Assembly (NCBI GenBank): GCA_036675505.1
Contig: JAKFEW010000091.1
Coordinates: forward strand, 1-63,625
Origin: JAKFEW01 sp036675505
GTDB lineage: Bacteria; Cyanobacteriota; Sericytochromatia; S15B-MN24; JAQBPE01
Length of the DNA stretch: 63,625 bases
Reading direction: 5' to 3'
Shown one piece after another: positions 8,584 through 17,534 of this stretch. A program made the position numbers and the translations under genes. Each line of letters opens with the position of its first letter. The first letter of the stretch is position 1. Below the pieces are notes generated by a model that was given only the letters and a program-made list of their open reading frames with translations, had not been told where the DNA came from and made no database searches.

Positions 8584-9513
8584 TTGAACGTCCTGGTCAC
8601 GGGCGCCGCCGGCTACTTCGGCGGCGCCGTCTTGCGCGCGCTCGCAGGCGACCCCGCGATCACGGGCATCCTGGCGACGGACCTGCGGGCGCCGGCGTTC
8701 AGCCACCCCAAGCTCCGCTTCGCGGCGCGCGATCTGGTGGCCGAGGGCGCGGCCGACCTGGTGGCCGCAGCCGACGCGGTGATCCACCTGGCCTTCACGG
8801 TGGAGCGGCGCCCGGGCGTGGACCCGGCGCAGCTCAACCTGGAAGCCAACCGGCGCTTCCTGACCGCGGCGGTGCAGGCGCCCATGCTGCTCTTCGCCTC
8901 CTCGGTCATGGCCTACGGCTTCCGCGCCGAGGCGCATGCCAGGCTGCGCGAGGACGATCCGCCGGCGCCCGGCCACGGGTTCTATTACGCGGAGCAGAAG
9001 ATCGCGTCCGAGCGCATGCTGGTCGAGCTCGCGGCCGGCGCGCCCGCGCGGGTGGTGGTGGCCAGGCCCTGCGCGGTCGGCGGCCCGACGCTCGACGCCC
9101 GGCGCGCGGCGCTCTACCGCGGGCGGCTGCAGCTCATGCCGCGCGTGCCGCACGCGCTGCGCGTGCAGCTGCTGCACGAGGCCGACCTGGGCGCGGCGTT
9201 CCGCCTGCTGTTGGGCGCGCCCGCGGGCCTGTACAACGTGGCGCCCGACGACGACCTGACCACCGACGAGGTGGCGCGCCTGCTCGGCCAGTGGCGGCTC
9301 ACGCTGCCGCTGGGCCTGTGCGCCTGGGCGATGGACCAGGCCTGGCGGCGCGGGCAGGGGCTGATGGACGGCGAGTGGGCCCGCACGCTGGCCTGGCCCG
9401 CGCAGGTGGCGGACAACGCGAAGCTGCGCGGGCTGGGCTGGACGCCGACGTACACGACCCGCGCGACGATCGCCGAGGTCGCCCTCCCTTCCCCTCTCCG
9501 GGTACTCAGGTAG
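8584..9513 (+). CDS. NAD-dependent epimerase/dehydratase (extended SDR)
   Basis: About 309 residues beginning with the Rossmann motif VTGAAGYFGG. The catalytic YxxxK is seen as YYAEQK, the preceding serine as FASSVMAYG, and the cofactor-selecting acidic residue as ATDLRA. Extended SDRs of this kind act on nucleotide sugars or other small hydroxy/keto compounds. The start is chosen as TTG at 8584 because it immediately precedes the Rossmann strand; there is no good ribosome site and no ATG in frame. The stop overlaps the stop of the convergent acyltransferase by 8 bp. Confidence 0.8.
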   Translation: MNVLVTGAAGYFGGAVLRALAGDPAITGILATDLRAPAFSHPKLRFAARDLVAEGAADLVAAADAVIHLAFTVERRPGVDPAQLNLEANRRFLTAAVQAPMLLFASSVMAYGFRAEAHARLREDDPPAPGHGFYYAEQKIASERMLVELAAGAPARVVVARPCAVGGPTLDARRAALYRGRLQLMPRVPHALRVQLLHEADLGAAFRLLLGAPAGLYNVAPDDDLTTDEVARLLGQWRLTLPLGLCAWAMDQAWRRGQGLMDGEWARTLAWPAQVADNAKLRGLGWTPTYTTRATIAEVALPSPLRVLR

Positions 9514-10849
9514 CCACTTCGTCGAGCGCTTCCGCCGCCAGCCGCGCGAGCTCGGCCGTGAGCGTCGCGATGAACGCCGCGACCCGCTCCGCGTGCAGCG
9601 CCGGGTCGACCCAGGCCACCGTCAGCGTGAGCTGCCCGCGCGCGGTCGCGGCCACCACGCCGAGGCCGGGCGGCATCGTGAGCGGCGGCATGCCGGCCAC
9701 GCGCGTCACGCCGATCGGGCCGAAGTCGCGCGGCTGCGGGTCGAGCACGCCGGTGTTCGAGAACACGAAGGTCAGCGTATGGTTGTTCGGCAGCGCCAGG
9801 CTCTGCGTGACCACCCCGCGGATCAGGCCGGGCGGCAGGCGGCTCACCACGGCGTTCTGGCAGATCGTCGCGAAGGCCCGCGCGCGGTCGCGCGCGAGCG
9901 GCGTCCATTCCTTCACATGCGCGAACACGGCCTCGACCGATCCGAGCGCCGCGGCCGGGATCGCGAAGCGCAGCTCGGCGACGCGGTTGCTCGGGTCGAT
10001 CGCCGCGCCGTCGCGCATGCTCGCGGGCACCATCACCTGGTGCGGCCGCCCGGCGGGGTCGGGCCAGGTCGCGGCGGCCGCGCGGGCGACGCTCGCGAGC
10101 AGCAGGTCGTTCAGCGTGCCGCCCAGCGCGCGGGCGCGCGCCTTGAGCGCCGGCAGGTCCGCGGTGGGCAGCGGCACCTCCAGCCAGGCGAACTCGCCGC
10201 GGGTGGGCAGCGGCACGTCGCCGAGGGTCGCGCAGTCGACCTTGGGGAAGATCAGCTCGTGGAACGAGCGCGCGGCGCCGAGCAGGGCCCGGCGCCGCTC
10301 GGCGAAGGTCAGCTTGGCGAAGTACGCGGCGTAGCTGCGCGGCGGCACGTCCGCGGGCGGCGGGTCGGGCGGAAGGCCTGCGAGGCGCGCGGCGTAATGC
10401 GCGGCCAGGCGGTCGAGCACGAAGTAGCCGCCGATGCCGTCCGCCACCGAGTGGTGGATGCCCGCCACCAGCCGCGCGCCGTCCGGCGCCTGGCGGACCA
10501 GCAGGCGGAAGGGGGCCTGGCGCGCGAGATCGACGCGGGCGCGCATGAAGTCGCGCTCGCAGGGCGCGGCGAAGCCCGCGCCGGGGCCTGGTTCGCCGAC
10601 GGTGAAGAGTTCGTCGACCGGCTCGTCGGCCACGGCGTGGCGGGCGAAGCCGAAGCGCCCGCGGGTCACGCGCGTGCGCAGCAGGGGCTGCTCGGCGAGC
10701 AGGTCGGCGATGGCCTGGCGCAGGACGGCGAGGTCGGGCAGCGCGTCGAGCGAGAGCGCGTAGAGGTTCATGCTCGAAGGGCCTTGCAGGCCGTCGAGCA
10801 AGAGGAACAGGCGGTCGACGAGGTTGGGGCGGACGTCGGGGGTTGGCAT
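9506..10849 (-). CDS. WS/DGAT-like or condensation-domain O-acyltransferase
   Basis: 447 residues. The active-site motif HHxxxDG is present as IHHSVADGIGG near residue 140, and the C-terminal half has the FVFSNTG strand typical of wax-ester-synthase/condensation-like folds. The N-terminal DRLFLLLDGLQGPSSMN resembles the opening of WS/DGAT acyltransferases. Such enzymes use acyl-CoA to esterify alcohols or diacylglycerol, or mycocerosyl-type acceptors. The MFS carrier gene lies just upstream on the same strand, 50 bp away. TACGAA six nt before the ATG may be a weak -10. Confidence 0.75.
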   Translation of the reverse strand: MPTPDVRPNLVDRLFLLLDGLQGPSSMNLYALSLDALPDLAVLRQAIADLLAEQPLLRTRVTRGRFGFARHAVADEPVDELFTVGEPGPGAGFAAPCERDFMRARVDLARQAPFRLLVRQAPDGARLVAGIHHSVADGIGGYFVLDRLAAHYAARLAGLPPDPPPADVPPRSYAAYFAKLTFAERRRALLGAARSFHELIFPKVDCATLGDVPLPTRGEFAWLEVPLPTADLPALKARARALGGTLNDLLLASVARAAAATWPDPAGRPHQVMVPASMRDGAAIDPSNRVAELRFAIPAAALGSVEAVFAHVKEWTPLARDRARAFATICQNAVVSRLPPGLIRGVVTQSLALPNNHTLTFVFSNTGVLDPQPRDFGPIGVTRVAGMPPLTMPPGLGVVAATARGQLTLTVAWVDPALHAERVAAFIATLTAELARLAAEALDEVAT

Positions 10850-10899
10850 GGCCCTTTCGTACCCAGTCGGCCCCGCGCGCCCTCGCCCCCCCTGCGCCC

Positions 10900-12072
10900 T
10901 CAGCCCACCTCCGCCCGCAGCCGCGAGGCCATCACCGCGATGCCGAGCGCGCCCAGCGCCACCGTCGCGAGCGCCACGCGCAGCCCGGCCTGCTCGGCGA
11001 TCGCCCCCACCACCCCCGGCGCGAGCAGCGCGCCCGCGTACCCGATCGTCGTGATCACCGCCGTCGCCTCGCCGACCCGCCGCGGCGCGACCTCGGCCGC
11101 GAGCGAGAAGGCCAATGGCGCGACGGCCGAGAGCCCGAAGCCGACGAGCAGCAGGCCCGCGATCGCGACGGCCGGCTCCGGCGTGCCCACCGCGACCCCG
11201 GTGCCCAGCGCGCCGAGCAGCCCGGCGGTCACGAGCCAGGTCCGCCGGCCGACGAAGCGCAGCGCGAAGCCCGCGCCCAGCCGGCCGGTGGTCATCGCGG
11301 CATGGAACACGGCCACGCCGGAGGCCCCGACCAGCGCCGTCACGCCGAGCCCGTCGCGCAGGTAGATCGACGACCACGACTCCATCGCGCTCTCGCCGTA
11401 GTAGCCCGAGAGCGTCATCAGCGCGAGCACCAGCACGGGGCCCGGCCCGTACAGGCTGCGCGCGCCCGCGACCCGGCCGGCCACGTCCGCCACCAGCCCG
11501 GGCGGCCTGGCCTCGAGCGTGCGCGAGAAGCAGGCCAGGAGCGCGAGCAGGCCCATCATGGCCCAGACCGCGGCATAGACGCTGCGGAACGAGGTGCCGA
11601 CCGCCAGCGCGGCGCCGGCGCCCAGCGCGCCGACCACGCCGCCGGCGCTGTAGCCCGCGTGCAGCCAGGCCATCGCCTTGCGGCCGGTCGCGGCCTCGTA
11701 GCGTGCCGCCGCGGCGTTGATGCCCACGTCGTAGAGCCCGCCGCCGCAGCCGTAGAGCAGCAGGGCCGCGACCAGCCCCCAGAGGCCGGTCGCGGCGATG
11801 TGGCCGACATACGCGAGCGTGATCAGCGCGGCACCGCCCGCGACCGCGAAGCGCACGCCGCCCTGGTCCACCACGCGCCCGCCCCAGAACATGACCGGGA
11901 TCGCGGCGATCCCGCCGCTCATGAGCGCGAGCCCGAGCGGCCCCGGCGTGAGCGCGAGCGCGCGCGCCAGGTCGGCCAGCACGACCTGCCAGGCGCCGGC
12001 CGCGGCGCCGAGCGCCATGAAGAGCAGCAGGAGCAGAAAGAAGGTGCGGCGAGGCGGCGGGGATCCAGGCAT
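10900..12072 (-). CDS. MFS transporter (YbjJ-like, 12 TM)
   Basis: 390 residues, almost wholly hydrophobic, with 12 predicted helices and no long loops. Features of the major facilitator family include a WGGRVVDQGG loop between helices 2 and 3 and an acidic helix-5 region. The sequence with GxYDVGINAAAARYE near residue 112 and MAWLHAGYSAGG resembles the inner-membrane YbjJ/fucose-permease-like branch. The substrate is unknown. It is followed 50 bp later on the same strand by the acyltransferase, so the two may form an operon. Confidence 0.85.
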   Translation of the reverse strand: MPGSPPPRRTFFLLLLLFMALGAAAGAWQVVLADLARALALTPGPLGLALMSGGIAAIPVMFWGGRVVDQGGVRFAVAGGAALITLAYVGHIAATGLWGLVAALLLYGCGGGLYDVGINAAAARYEAATGRKAMAWLHAGYSAGGVVGALGAGAALAVGTSFRSVYAAVWAMMGLLALLACFSRTLEARPPGLVADVAGRVAGARSLYGPGPVLVLALMTLSGYYGESAMESWSSIYLRDGLGVTALVGASGVAVFHAAMTTGRLGAGFALRFVGRRTWLVTAGLLGALGTGVAVGTPEPAVAIAGLLLVGFGLSAVAPLAFSLAAEVAPRRVGEATAVITTIGYAGALLAPGVVGAIAEQAGLRVALATVALGALGIAVMASRLRAEVG

Positions 12073-12232
12073 GCGCGACTTATTATGGCCGCCCGGGCCG
12101 GCCGCGAATGTGAAATCTTCGTGAAATCCTCGTTTGATCGCGCCGGGCCGGGCCGCTCAGCCCCTATAAGCGATGCGGGCCTGTCCCCGCGACGGGTATG
12201 AAACGGAAGCAACCTGTATCGGAGGAGCCCCC

Positions 12233-13096
12233 ATGGCCGGCGACATCACCACCACCACGCCCAAGCCCGCGACCGGCAAGCTGCCCGCCACGGCCAAGCT
12301 GCCGGCCGCGCCCGCGCCCGCCGCACAGGCCCCGAAGCCCGCGCCCGCCAAGGCCACCGGCGACCTGAGCACCGCCAGGGCCACCATGGGCACGCTGCCC
12401 ACCCAGCGCGTGGGCCTCGACAGCGTCGCGCTGCCGATCGACCTCGAGCGGGCCAAGGAGCTCAAGGGCACCACCGAGGACGCCCTGACCGTCGCCGAGG
12501 CGAGCGGCAAGGCCGTGAACGGCATCCAGAAGGCCGGCAAGGCGCTCGGCGCCCTCGGCGTGGTCGCCGCGATCGGCCAGCTCGGCTCGATGCTCGCGAA
12601 GAGCCCGGTGGACCTCTCGGGCGTGATCGGCTGCCTCGGCGAGCTCGGCCAGAACCTCGCCTCGGCCGCCGGCGAGCTCGCGAAGTTCCCCGGCCTGACC
12701 AAGGCGCTGCAGGTCTTCGGCGGCATCGGCGGCATCATCGGCGGCATCATGCAGCTGAAGGACACGCTCGCCGACATGAAGGCGAACGGCGCGAGCCTGA
12801 GCAACATCACGGGCGCGCTGGCCGGCGGCTGTAGCCTGATCGGCGGCGTGTGCATGGCGCTCACGCCGATCTTCCCGCCGCTCGCCGCCGTCGGCGCGGG
12901 CCTCACGCTGGCGGGCGCCGCGCTCAACGTCGGCAAGCTCGCGATCGACAACTGGGACACGATCAAGGAGTACGGCGGCAAGGCCGTCGACGCCGTGGCC
13001 TCGGGCGCGAAGGCGGTGGGCGGCGCGGTCGCCGACGGCGCGAAGGCGATCGGCGGCGCCGCCTCATCGGCCTGGAACTGGCTGACCGGCGGCTGA
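12233..13096 (+). CDS. Gly/Ala-rich helical protein, paralogue A
   Basis: 287 residues, family not recognised. Residues 1-45 are a Thr/Pro/Ala/Lys-rich linker (TTTTPKPATGKLPATAKLPA). Residues about 85-250 are hydrophobic helices rich in Gly and Ala, including a core around ADMKANGASLSN (near residue 183) and AGAALNVGKLAIDNWDTIKEYG. The last 40 residues repeat VxSGAKAVGGAVADGAKAIGG. The start is set at the ATG preceded by GGAGGAG. The next gene encodes a clear paralogue, which suggests tandem duplication. The helices could insert into membranes like colicin or pore-forming proteins, but this is only a structural impression. Confidence 0.75.
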   Translation: MAGDITTTTPKPATGKLPATAKLPAAPAPAAQAPKPAPAKATGDLSTARATMGTLPTQRVGLDSVALPIDLERAKELKGTTEDALTVAEASGKAVNGIQKAGKALGALGVVAAIGQLGSMLAKSPVDLSGVIGCLGELGQNLASAAGELAKFPGLTKALQVFGGIGGIIGGIMQLKDTLADMKANGASLSNITGALAGGCSLIGGVCMALTPIFPPLAAVGAGLTLAGAALNVGKLAIDNWDTIKEYGGKAVDAVASGAKAVGGAVADGAKAIGGAASSAWNWLTGG

Positions 13097-13140
13097 CCGA
13101 AGCCCGCCTGCGACCCCCGCCGAGCCCTCAGGAACGCCCC

Positions 13141-14070
13141 ATGCCCGAACTGAACCGCCCCGTCGTCCGCACCGGCAACACAGCCCCGATCACCGAAGGG
13201 AACCAGCGCAGCGGGATCGCGCCCGCGCGCCCCACCAGCGGGCCGATCCAGCCGGCTGCGCCCACGCCCCGCCTCGCGACCAACGACCGCAACCGCGTGG
13301 CCGAGGCGGCCGACCCGCTCGACCGCGCGCCGCGCCCGGTCGACCTCGGCGCGCTCGCGCGCACGGCCGGCCAGCTCGGCCAGGCGCTCGAGGCGGCCTC
13401 GCCGCTGGTCGACGCGGCCGCCAACACGGCCGACGCCGTAGCTTTCTCGCCCGACGCGATCGAGACCGCCTTCGCCAAGCTCAAGCCGGCCACGCCGCAG
13501 GGCCAGGCCCAGCTCTCGGCGGCCGTCGAGGGCGCCCAGAAGGCCGGCCGCGTGCTCGGCGTGGTGGGCGCGGCGATCGCCGCCAAGGACCTCTTCGACT
13601 CGGTCTACCCCGAGCTCGACCCGGCGGGCGCGGCCGAGGCGCTCTGCAACTTCGCGCTCGGCCTCGCGACCGCCGGCGACGAGCTGCTGCGCTCGCCGCT
13701 AGCCAACGCGGCGCTGCGCACGGTGGGCGGCGTGGCCGGCCTCGCCTCGAGCCTCTTCGCGCTCGCGCGCGACGTCCAGGACCTGCGCGCGAACGGCGCG
13801 AGCTTCACCAACGTGCTCGGCCTGCTCGGCAACGGCATCACGGCGGTCGGCAGCGCGATGCTGCTGATCCCGGGCCTGCAGGCGTTCGCGGGCGCCACGC
13901 TCATGGTCGGCGCCGCGCTGAACGTGACGCGCCTGGCGGTCGAGAACTGGGACGCGATCCAGCGCGGCGCGAAGGTCGTCACGACCAAGGTGGGCGGCTG
14001 GCTGGCCAGCGCGCAGCAGTGGGCGACCGGGCCACCGGCCGAGCCGGTCCCCGCCCGCGCCCCCGCCTAG
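13141..14070 (+). CDS. Gly/Ala-rich helical protein, paralogue B
   Basis: 309 residues, related to the preceding gene through the whole second half: GAQKAGRVLGVVGA against GIQKAGKALGALGV, DLRANGASFTNVLG against DMKANGASLSNITG, and GAALNVTRLAVENWDAIQ against GAALNVGKLAIDNWDTIK. The first 65 residues are a polar, Pro/Arg/Asn-rich extension unlike that of paralogue A. No signal peptide or enzyme motif is visible. Ribosome site AGGAACGCCCC. The three genes at 12233, 13141 and 14104 have similar spacing and AGGA-type ribosome sites and are probably one operon. Confidence 0.75.
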   Translation: MPELNRPVVRTGNTAPITEGNQRSGIAPARPTSGPIQPAAPTPRLATNDRNRVAEAADPLDRAPRPVDLGALARTAGQLGQALEAASPLVDAAANTADAVAFSPDAIETAFAKLKPATPQGQAQLSAAVEGAQKAGRVLGVVGAAIAAKDLFDSVYPELDPAGAAEALCNFALGLATAGDELLRSPLANAALRTVGGVAGLASSLFALARDVQDLRANGASFTNVLGLLGNGITAVGSAMLLIPGLQAFAGATLMVGAALNVTRLAVENWDAIQRGAKVVTTKVGGWLASAQQWATGPPAEPVPARAPA

Positions 14071-14103
14071 CCCCCGCCCGCCTCGCGGGCCCCAGGAGAC
14101 CCC

Positions 14104-14364
14104 ATGCCGAACGTCGGCCGCCGTCAGATCCTCGCCAACCTGCAGGCGAGCCTCAGCGCCATGCCGGGCAGCGACCCCGAGCAGGTCTTCAAGCAGGCGG
14201 TCGCGACCGCCGGGCTCAAGGACAAGCCGTTCTTCACGCCGGAGGAGACCGCCCGCGTGGGGCGCGCGATCATGGAACGCGCGCAGGCCGACATGCAAGC
14301 AGCCATGCAGGCCGTGAACGCCGAGCTGCAGGCCCAGGCCGCGGCCGCCGACGAGGACGCGTAG
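14104..14364 (+). CDS. Small helical protein of unknown function
   Basis: 86 residues. Apart from a short Pro-containing stretch it is predicted to be helical, ending in an acidic, Ala/Gln-rich amphipathic helix (QADMQAAMQAVNAELQAQAA). A good AGGAG ribosome site lies 8 nt before the ATG. It follows the paralogue pair with 33 bp spacing and may be a partner or chaperone of those proteins; this rests on position alone. Confidence 0.65.
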   Translation: MPNVGRRQILANLQASLSAMPGSDPEQVFKQAVATAGLKDKPFFTPEETARVGRAIMERAQADMQAAMQAVNAELQAQAAAADEDA

Positions 14365-14370
14365 CGCCAC

Positions 14371-15033
14371 TCAGGCGGTCTTCTCCTCGCAGTAGCCCGT
14401 CATCACGGCGTCGTTCAGCTTGCAGATCACCGAGAGCGGGATGAAGGCGTCGGCCATCTCGGACTGGGCCCAGAGCAGGAAGCCGAGGATGCGGCGCTCG
14501 TCCTTGGCCTCGCACATCTGCACGAAGTAGTCCCAGTCGAAATCCGCGATCGGCTGCTCGAACATCGAGAAGGCGTCGAACAGGTCCGGCCGGCCCTCGC
14601 GGTGCGAGAGGATCTTGCGGAAGAGCAGGTCCTCGGGGCCCATCATCAGGAACGCATGGCCGTAGAGCGTGACGCGCCGCGCGCGCTTGAAGGTCTGGGC
14701 CGTGCAGTGGATGTTGCCGGTGGTGCGCACGATGATGTCCACCAGCACGTCGGCCTTGATCGCCTTGTAGAGCCAGGTGGCGTCCGTGTCGCGGGTGTGG
14801 AAGTCGCCCTCGTTGGTCAGGGCGTCCATCGCGCGGAAGACGTCCTCCTTGCACAGGAAGATGTCGGCGTCCTTGAGCGGCCGCGTGCGGCCATAGGCGC
14901 GCACGGCGACGCCCCCGCCCATCACGTGGGGGATGCCCGCGGCCTCCAGGATGCGGCAGGCCTCGCCGAAGACCTTGAACTTGGCTTTCTCTTCGTCGAT
15001 CGGGTCGTACTTCGGTTCTTCCAGCAGGTACAT
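14371..15033 (-). CDS. Nucleotidyltransferase-fold protein (MNT/AbiEii-like)
   Basis: 220 residues. A nucleotidyltransferase signature is seen: GGGVAVRAYGRTRPLKDADIF near residues 40-60, giving the GG...R.T.DxD/E pattern, followed by VLVDIIV with a third acidic residue. The rest (FLMMGPEDLLFRKILSHREGRPDLFDA) is like the helical part of small-molecule or tRNA-type nucleotidyltransferase families, including those acting as toxins. No antitoxin-like neighbour is present, so a toxin role is not supported. The start has a strong AGGAGG site. It converges with the small helical protein, 6 bp apart. Confidence 0.72.
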   Translation of the reverse strand: MYLLEEPKYDPIDEEKAKFKVFGEACRILEAAGIPHVMGGGVAVRAYGRTRPLKDADIFLCKEDVFRAMDALTNEGDFHTRDTDATWLYKAIKADVLVDIIVRTTGNIHCTAQTFKRARRVTLYGHAFLMMGPEDLLFRKILSHREGRPDLFDAFSMFEQPIADFDWDYFVQMCEAKDERRILGFLLWAQSEMADAFIPLSVICKLNDAVMTGYCEEKTA

Positions 15034-15311
15034 CGCGGTGTCCTCCTACGCGGGACGCCGCGGTCCCGCTCCCGCCTGCCCCAAAGCCATAAATTACGCG
15101 GCTTTCAGGCACGTCTTCGAGTATCTGAGAGATCTGCACAGGTTTCAACAAGAAAGCGGGCGATCTGGACATTGCGGCCGAGCGCACAGATCGGCCAAGC
15201 AAATTTCATCATCATGCAATGGAGATCCGCCTGGGATCCGGGTATGAAGGTAGCAGCGGGCTTTTTAGCCCCATGGGCCGGGGATCGTGGCCCGCCGTGA
15301 CACAGCAAGGG

Positions 15312-16037
15312 ATGCGCGTCTTTATGCACCATGTGCTCTTGATCGCTCTCACCGTGAGCCTCTGCGTCGCTGGCGCGAGCCCGGTGGCGCTCGGCCAGAG
15401 CGTCGACTCGCCCGTGATCGAGGAGACGCTCACGGCGATCGAGCTGCCGCTCAGCGAGATGCCGTCGCAGCACCAGGACGACCGCCCGGCCGGCACCCCG
15501 ATCGACACGATCGTGGTGCACGACACCGAGACGCCCGGCGTCAGCGACGCCACCACGATCGTCAACTGGTTCAAGCACCCGCGCTCCAAGGTGAGCGCGC
15601 ACTACATCATCGGCAAGCGCGGCGAGCTGATCCAGTGCGTGCCCGACGAGAAGCGCGCCTGGCACGCGGGCCCGAGCAAGCTCGATGAGCGCGAGAAGGT
15701 CAACGACTTCTCGATCGGCATCGAGCTGGTCAACGCGCAGACCGGCAGCGATCCGTTCACCGAGGCGCAGTACGGCACGCTCGCGCTCCTGACCGCCGAC
15801 CTCGTGCTCAGGCACCAGATCCCGCTCACGCGCATCGTGGGCCACCGGCACGTCACGAACTACCCGAAGGTCAAGAAGGACCCGGCCGACAACTTCGACT
15901 GGGCGCGCTACTTCACCGACGTCGAGCAGGTGCTCGCCACCAAGCAGGTGGTGCGCGTGGTCAATCCGGTCGAGCAGGCGGGTCCGTCGCGGCCTGACTC
16001 GCAGCGGCCGGCGGGGACGCCGCCGCGTCGCGGCTGA
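15312..16037 (+). CDS. Exported N-acetylmuramoyl-L-alanine amidase (Amidase_2)
   Basis: 241 residues from an ATG with AAGGG just upstream. A signal peptide (MHHVLLIALTVSLCVAGASPVALGQ) is followed by an Amidase_2/PGRP domain at about 50-215: IVVHDTET with the first zinc histidine, SAHYIIGKRGELIQCV, FSIGIELVN, and IVGHRHVTNYPKVKKDPADNF with the second histidine and the catalytic-type Lys/Asp region. Such enzymes cleave the bond between muramic acid and L-Ala in peptidoglycan in the periplasm. The C-terminal 45 residues are a Pro-rich tail, and the 3' end overlaps the convergent DUF962 gene by 77 bp. Confidence 0.88.
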   Translation: MRVFMHHVLLIALTVSLCVAGASPVALGQSVDSPVIEETLTAIELPLSEMPSQHQDDRPAGTPIDTIVVHDTETPGVSDATTIVNWFKHPRSKVSAHYIIGKRGELIQCVPDEKRAWHAGPSKLDEREKVNDFSIGIELVNAQTGSDPFTEAQYGTLALLTADLVLRHQIPLTRIVGHRHVTNYPKVKKDPADNFDWARYFTDVEQVLATKQVVRVVNPVEQAGPSRPDSQRPAGTPPRRG

Positions 16038-16371
16038 GCGCGCGATCCGTCGCGGCCCGCGCGAGCTCGGCTGGCATGCGGCCGAGGATGATCGCGAAGA
16101 ACATGTGGAAGTCCGCGCGCAGCGACCAGAGCGGGTAGGTGAAGGTGGCCGGGCGGTTGCGCTCGAAGACCAGGTGGCCGAGCCAGGCGAAGGCGTAGCC
16201 GGCCAGCGGGCAGGCGATCAGCCAGCGCGGGTCGGCGGCTGCGACAGCCACGCCGAGGAACGCGAAGACCGTGCCGGTGCCGACCACGTGCAGCGCGCGG
16301 CAGGTGGGGTCGCGGTGCTCGCCGACGTAGTAGGGCCAGAACTCGGCGTAGGATTGGAAGCGGTCGGACAT
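15961..16371 (-). CDS. DUF962/Mpo1-like membrane protein
   Basis: 136 residues with the DUF962 features: YYVGEHRDPTCRALHVVGT at 15-33, a hydrophobic pair of helices, then WLGHLVFERNRPATF and PLWSLRADFHMF. Yeast Mpo1 of this family is an iron-dependent dioxygenase acting on 2-hydroxy fatty acids; the conserved histidines here (H19, H28, H66 and the FHMF histidine) fit that metal site. Bacterial members are otherwise uncharacterised. A TATGAG box lies 6 nt before the ATG. The C-terminal Ala-rich tail overlaps the amidase gene on the other strand. Confidence 0.82.
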   Translation of the reverse strand: MSDRFQSYAEFWPYYVGEHRDPTCRALHVVGTGTVFAFLGVAVAAADPRWLIACPLAGYAFAWLGHLVFERNRPATFTYPLWSLRADFHMFFAIILGRMPAELARAATDRALSRDAAASPPAAASQAATDPPARPD

Positions 16372-16406
16372 GGGTCCCTCATACCCGCATCCCTGGGGCG
16401 CGGGGT

Positions 16407-17534
16407 TCAGTAGGGCGGCAGCAGGCGGCGGAGGCCATGCGCGAGCACGACCAGCAGGAAGACCAGGTTGCGCAGCGCCAGCGCCGGCCAGGCGTAGCGC
16501 ACGGGCGGCTGGGCCCGGCCGGTCGCGGTGAGGTCGGTCAAGCGGTCGGCGAGCGCCCGCACGACCGGGATGCCGCGCGGCCAGTCGCGCACGCCGGCGA
16601 CCCAGTCGGCGGGCAGGCCGGCCTCGCCGGCGGTCGCCCCTACGAGCGCGCCGGCCATCGCGGCCACCGAGTCGGTGTCGCCGCCGGCCGCGACGATCCC
16701 CTCGATCGCCGCGCGGTAGTCGCCGGCGTGCCTGAACCAGGCGTAGATCGCGACGGGCACCGAGTGGTAGATGTAGCCCGTCACGCCGCGCGCGAGGCCG
16801 AGCCTGCGCGCGAAGGTCGGCACGTCGTCACCGCCCACCAGCGACTCGCCCATCGCCGCGAGCAGGGCGGGCCACTCGTCGTCCTCGGGCGGCGCGAGCG
16901 GGGCGAGCAGGTCGCGGGCGGTGAACCAGGCCGGCGGCTCGCCGTGCGTGACCGCCCAGGCGGCCATGTGGGCGAGCGCCAGCGCGCCTGTGTAGGCCCG
17001 CGGGTCGGTGTGCGTGAGCTCGGTCGAGGCCCGCACGTAGGCCGCAAGCTTCGCCGCGTCGCCCGCCAGCGCACCGCCCAGCACAGGGGCGCGCATGGCC
17101 GGGCCGTTGCCGGCCGAGCGCACGCCGGGCGCGCGCAGGCCGAGCCAGAGCCTGAAGCAGGCGCGCGCCGTGGCGAGGCCCATGCCGGCCGGCAGCCCCA
17201 GGAACCAGAGCCTGAGCTTCCAGGCCAGCGCGCCGCGGAAGGCCGAAGCATCGTCGGGGTGGGCGAGCAGCGCCTGGGCCGTGAAGATCGCATGCTCGGT
17301 GTCGTCCGAGACCAGGCCCACGCCCGGCAGCAGGCGGTGGCGCAGCGGGCCCGGGAAGAGCTTGGCGATCCGCCGCGGCGGCAGGCCCTCGGCGGGCAGG
17401 CCGATCGCGTCGCCCACCGCGAGGCCGAGCAGCAGGCCGCGCAGGCGATCGCGCGCGGCGGGCGCGGGCGCGGGCACTGGCGCAGACTCGGGCACCGGCG
17501 CAGACTCGGGCCCAGGCTCGACCGGCCGGCTCAA
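16407..17534 (-). CDS. ADP-ribosylglycohydrolase family protein with C-terminal hydrophobic helix
   Basis: About 375 residues. ADP-ribosylglycohydrolase motifs are present: GLAVGDAIGLPAEGLPP near residue 34, SDDTEHAIFTAQAL near 74, and GGDTDSVAAMAGALVGAT near 280. These acidic clusters bind two Mg ions in enzymes that remove ADP-ribose from proteins or nucleic acids. The last 25 residues (ALRNLVFLLVVLAHGLRRLL) form a hydrophobic segment that could tether it to the membrane, which is not usual. No ATG/GTG precedes the domain closely; a TTG at 17534 overlaps the exonuclease TGA (TTGA) and is taken as the start, implying translational coupling. Confidence 0.82.
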   Translation of the reverse strand: MSRPVEPGPESAPVPESAPVPAPAPAARDRLRGLLLGLAVGDAIGLPAEGLPPRRIAKLFPGPLRHRLLPGVGLVSDDTEHAIFTAQALLAHPDDASAFRGALAWKLRLWFLGLPAGMGLATARACFRLWLGLRAPGVRSAGNGPAMRAPVLGGALAGDAAKLAAYVRASTELTHTDPRAYTGALALAHMAAWAVTHGEPPAWFTARDLLAPLAPPEDDEWPALLAAMGESLVGGDDVPTFARRLGLARGVTGYIYHSVPVAIYAWFRHAGDYRAAIEGIVAAGGDTDSVAAMAGALVGATAGEAGLPADWVAGVRDWPRGIPVVRALADRLTDLTATGRAQPPVRYAWPALALRNLVFLLVVLAHGLRRLLPPY

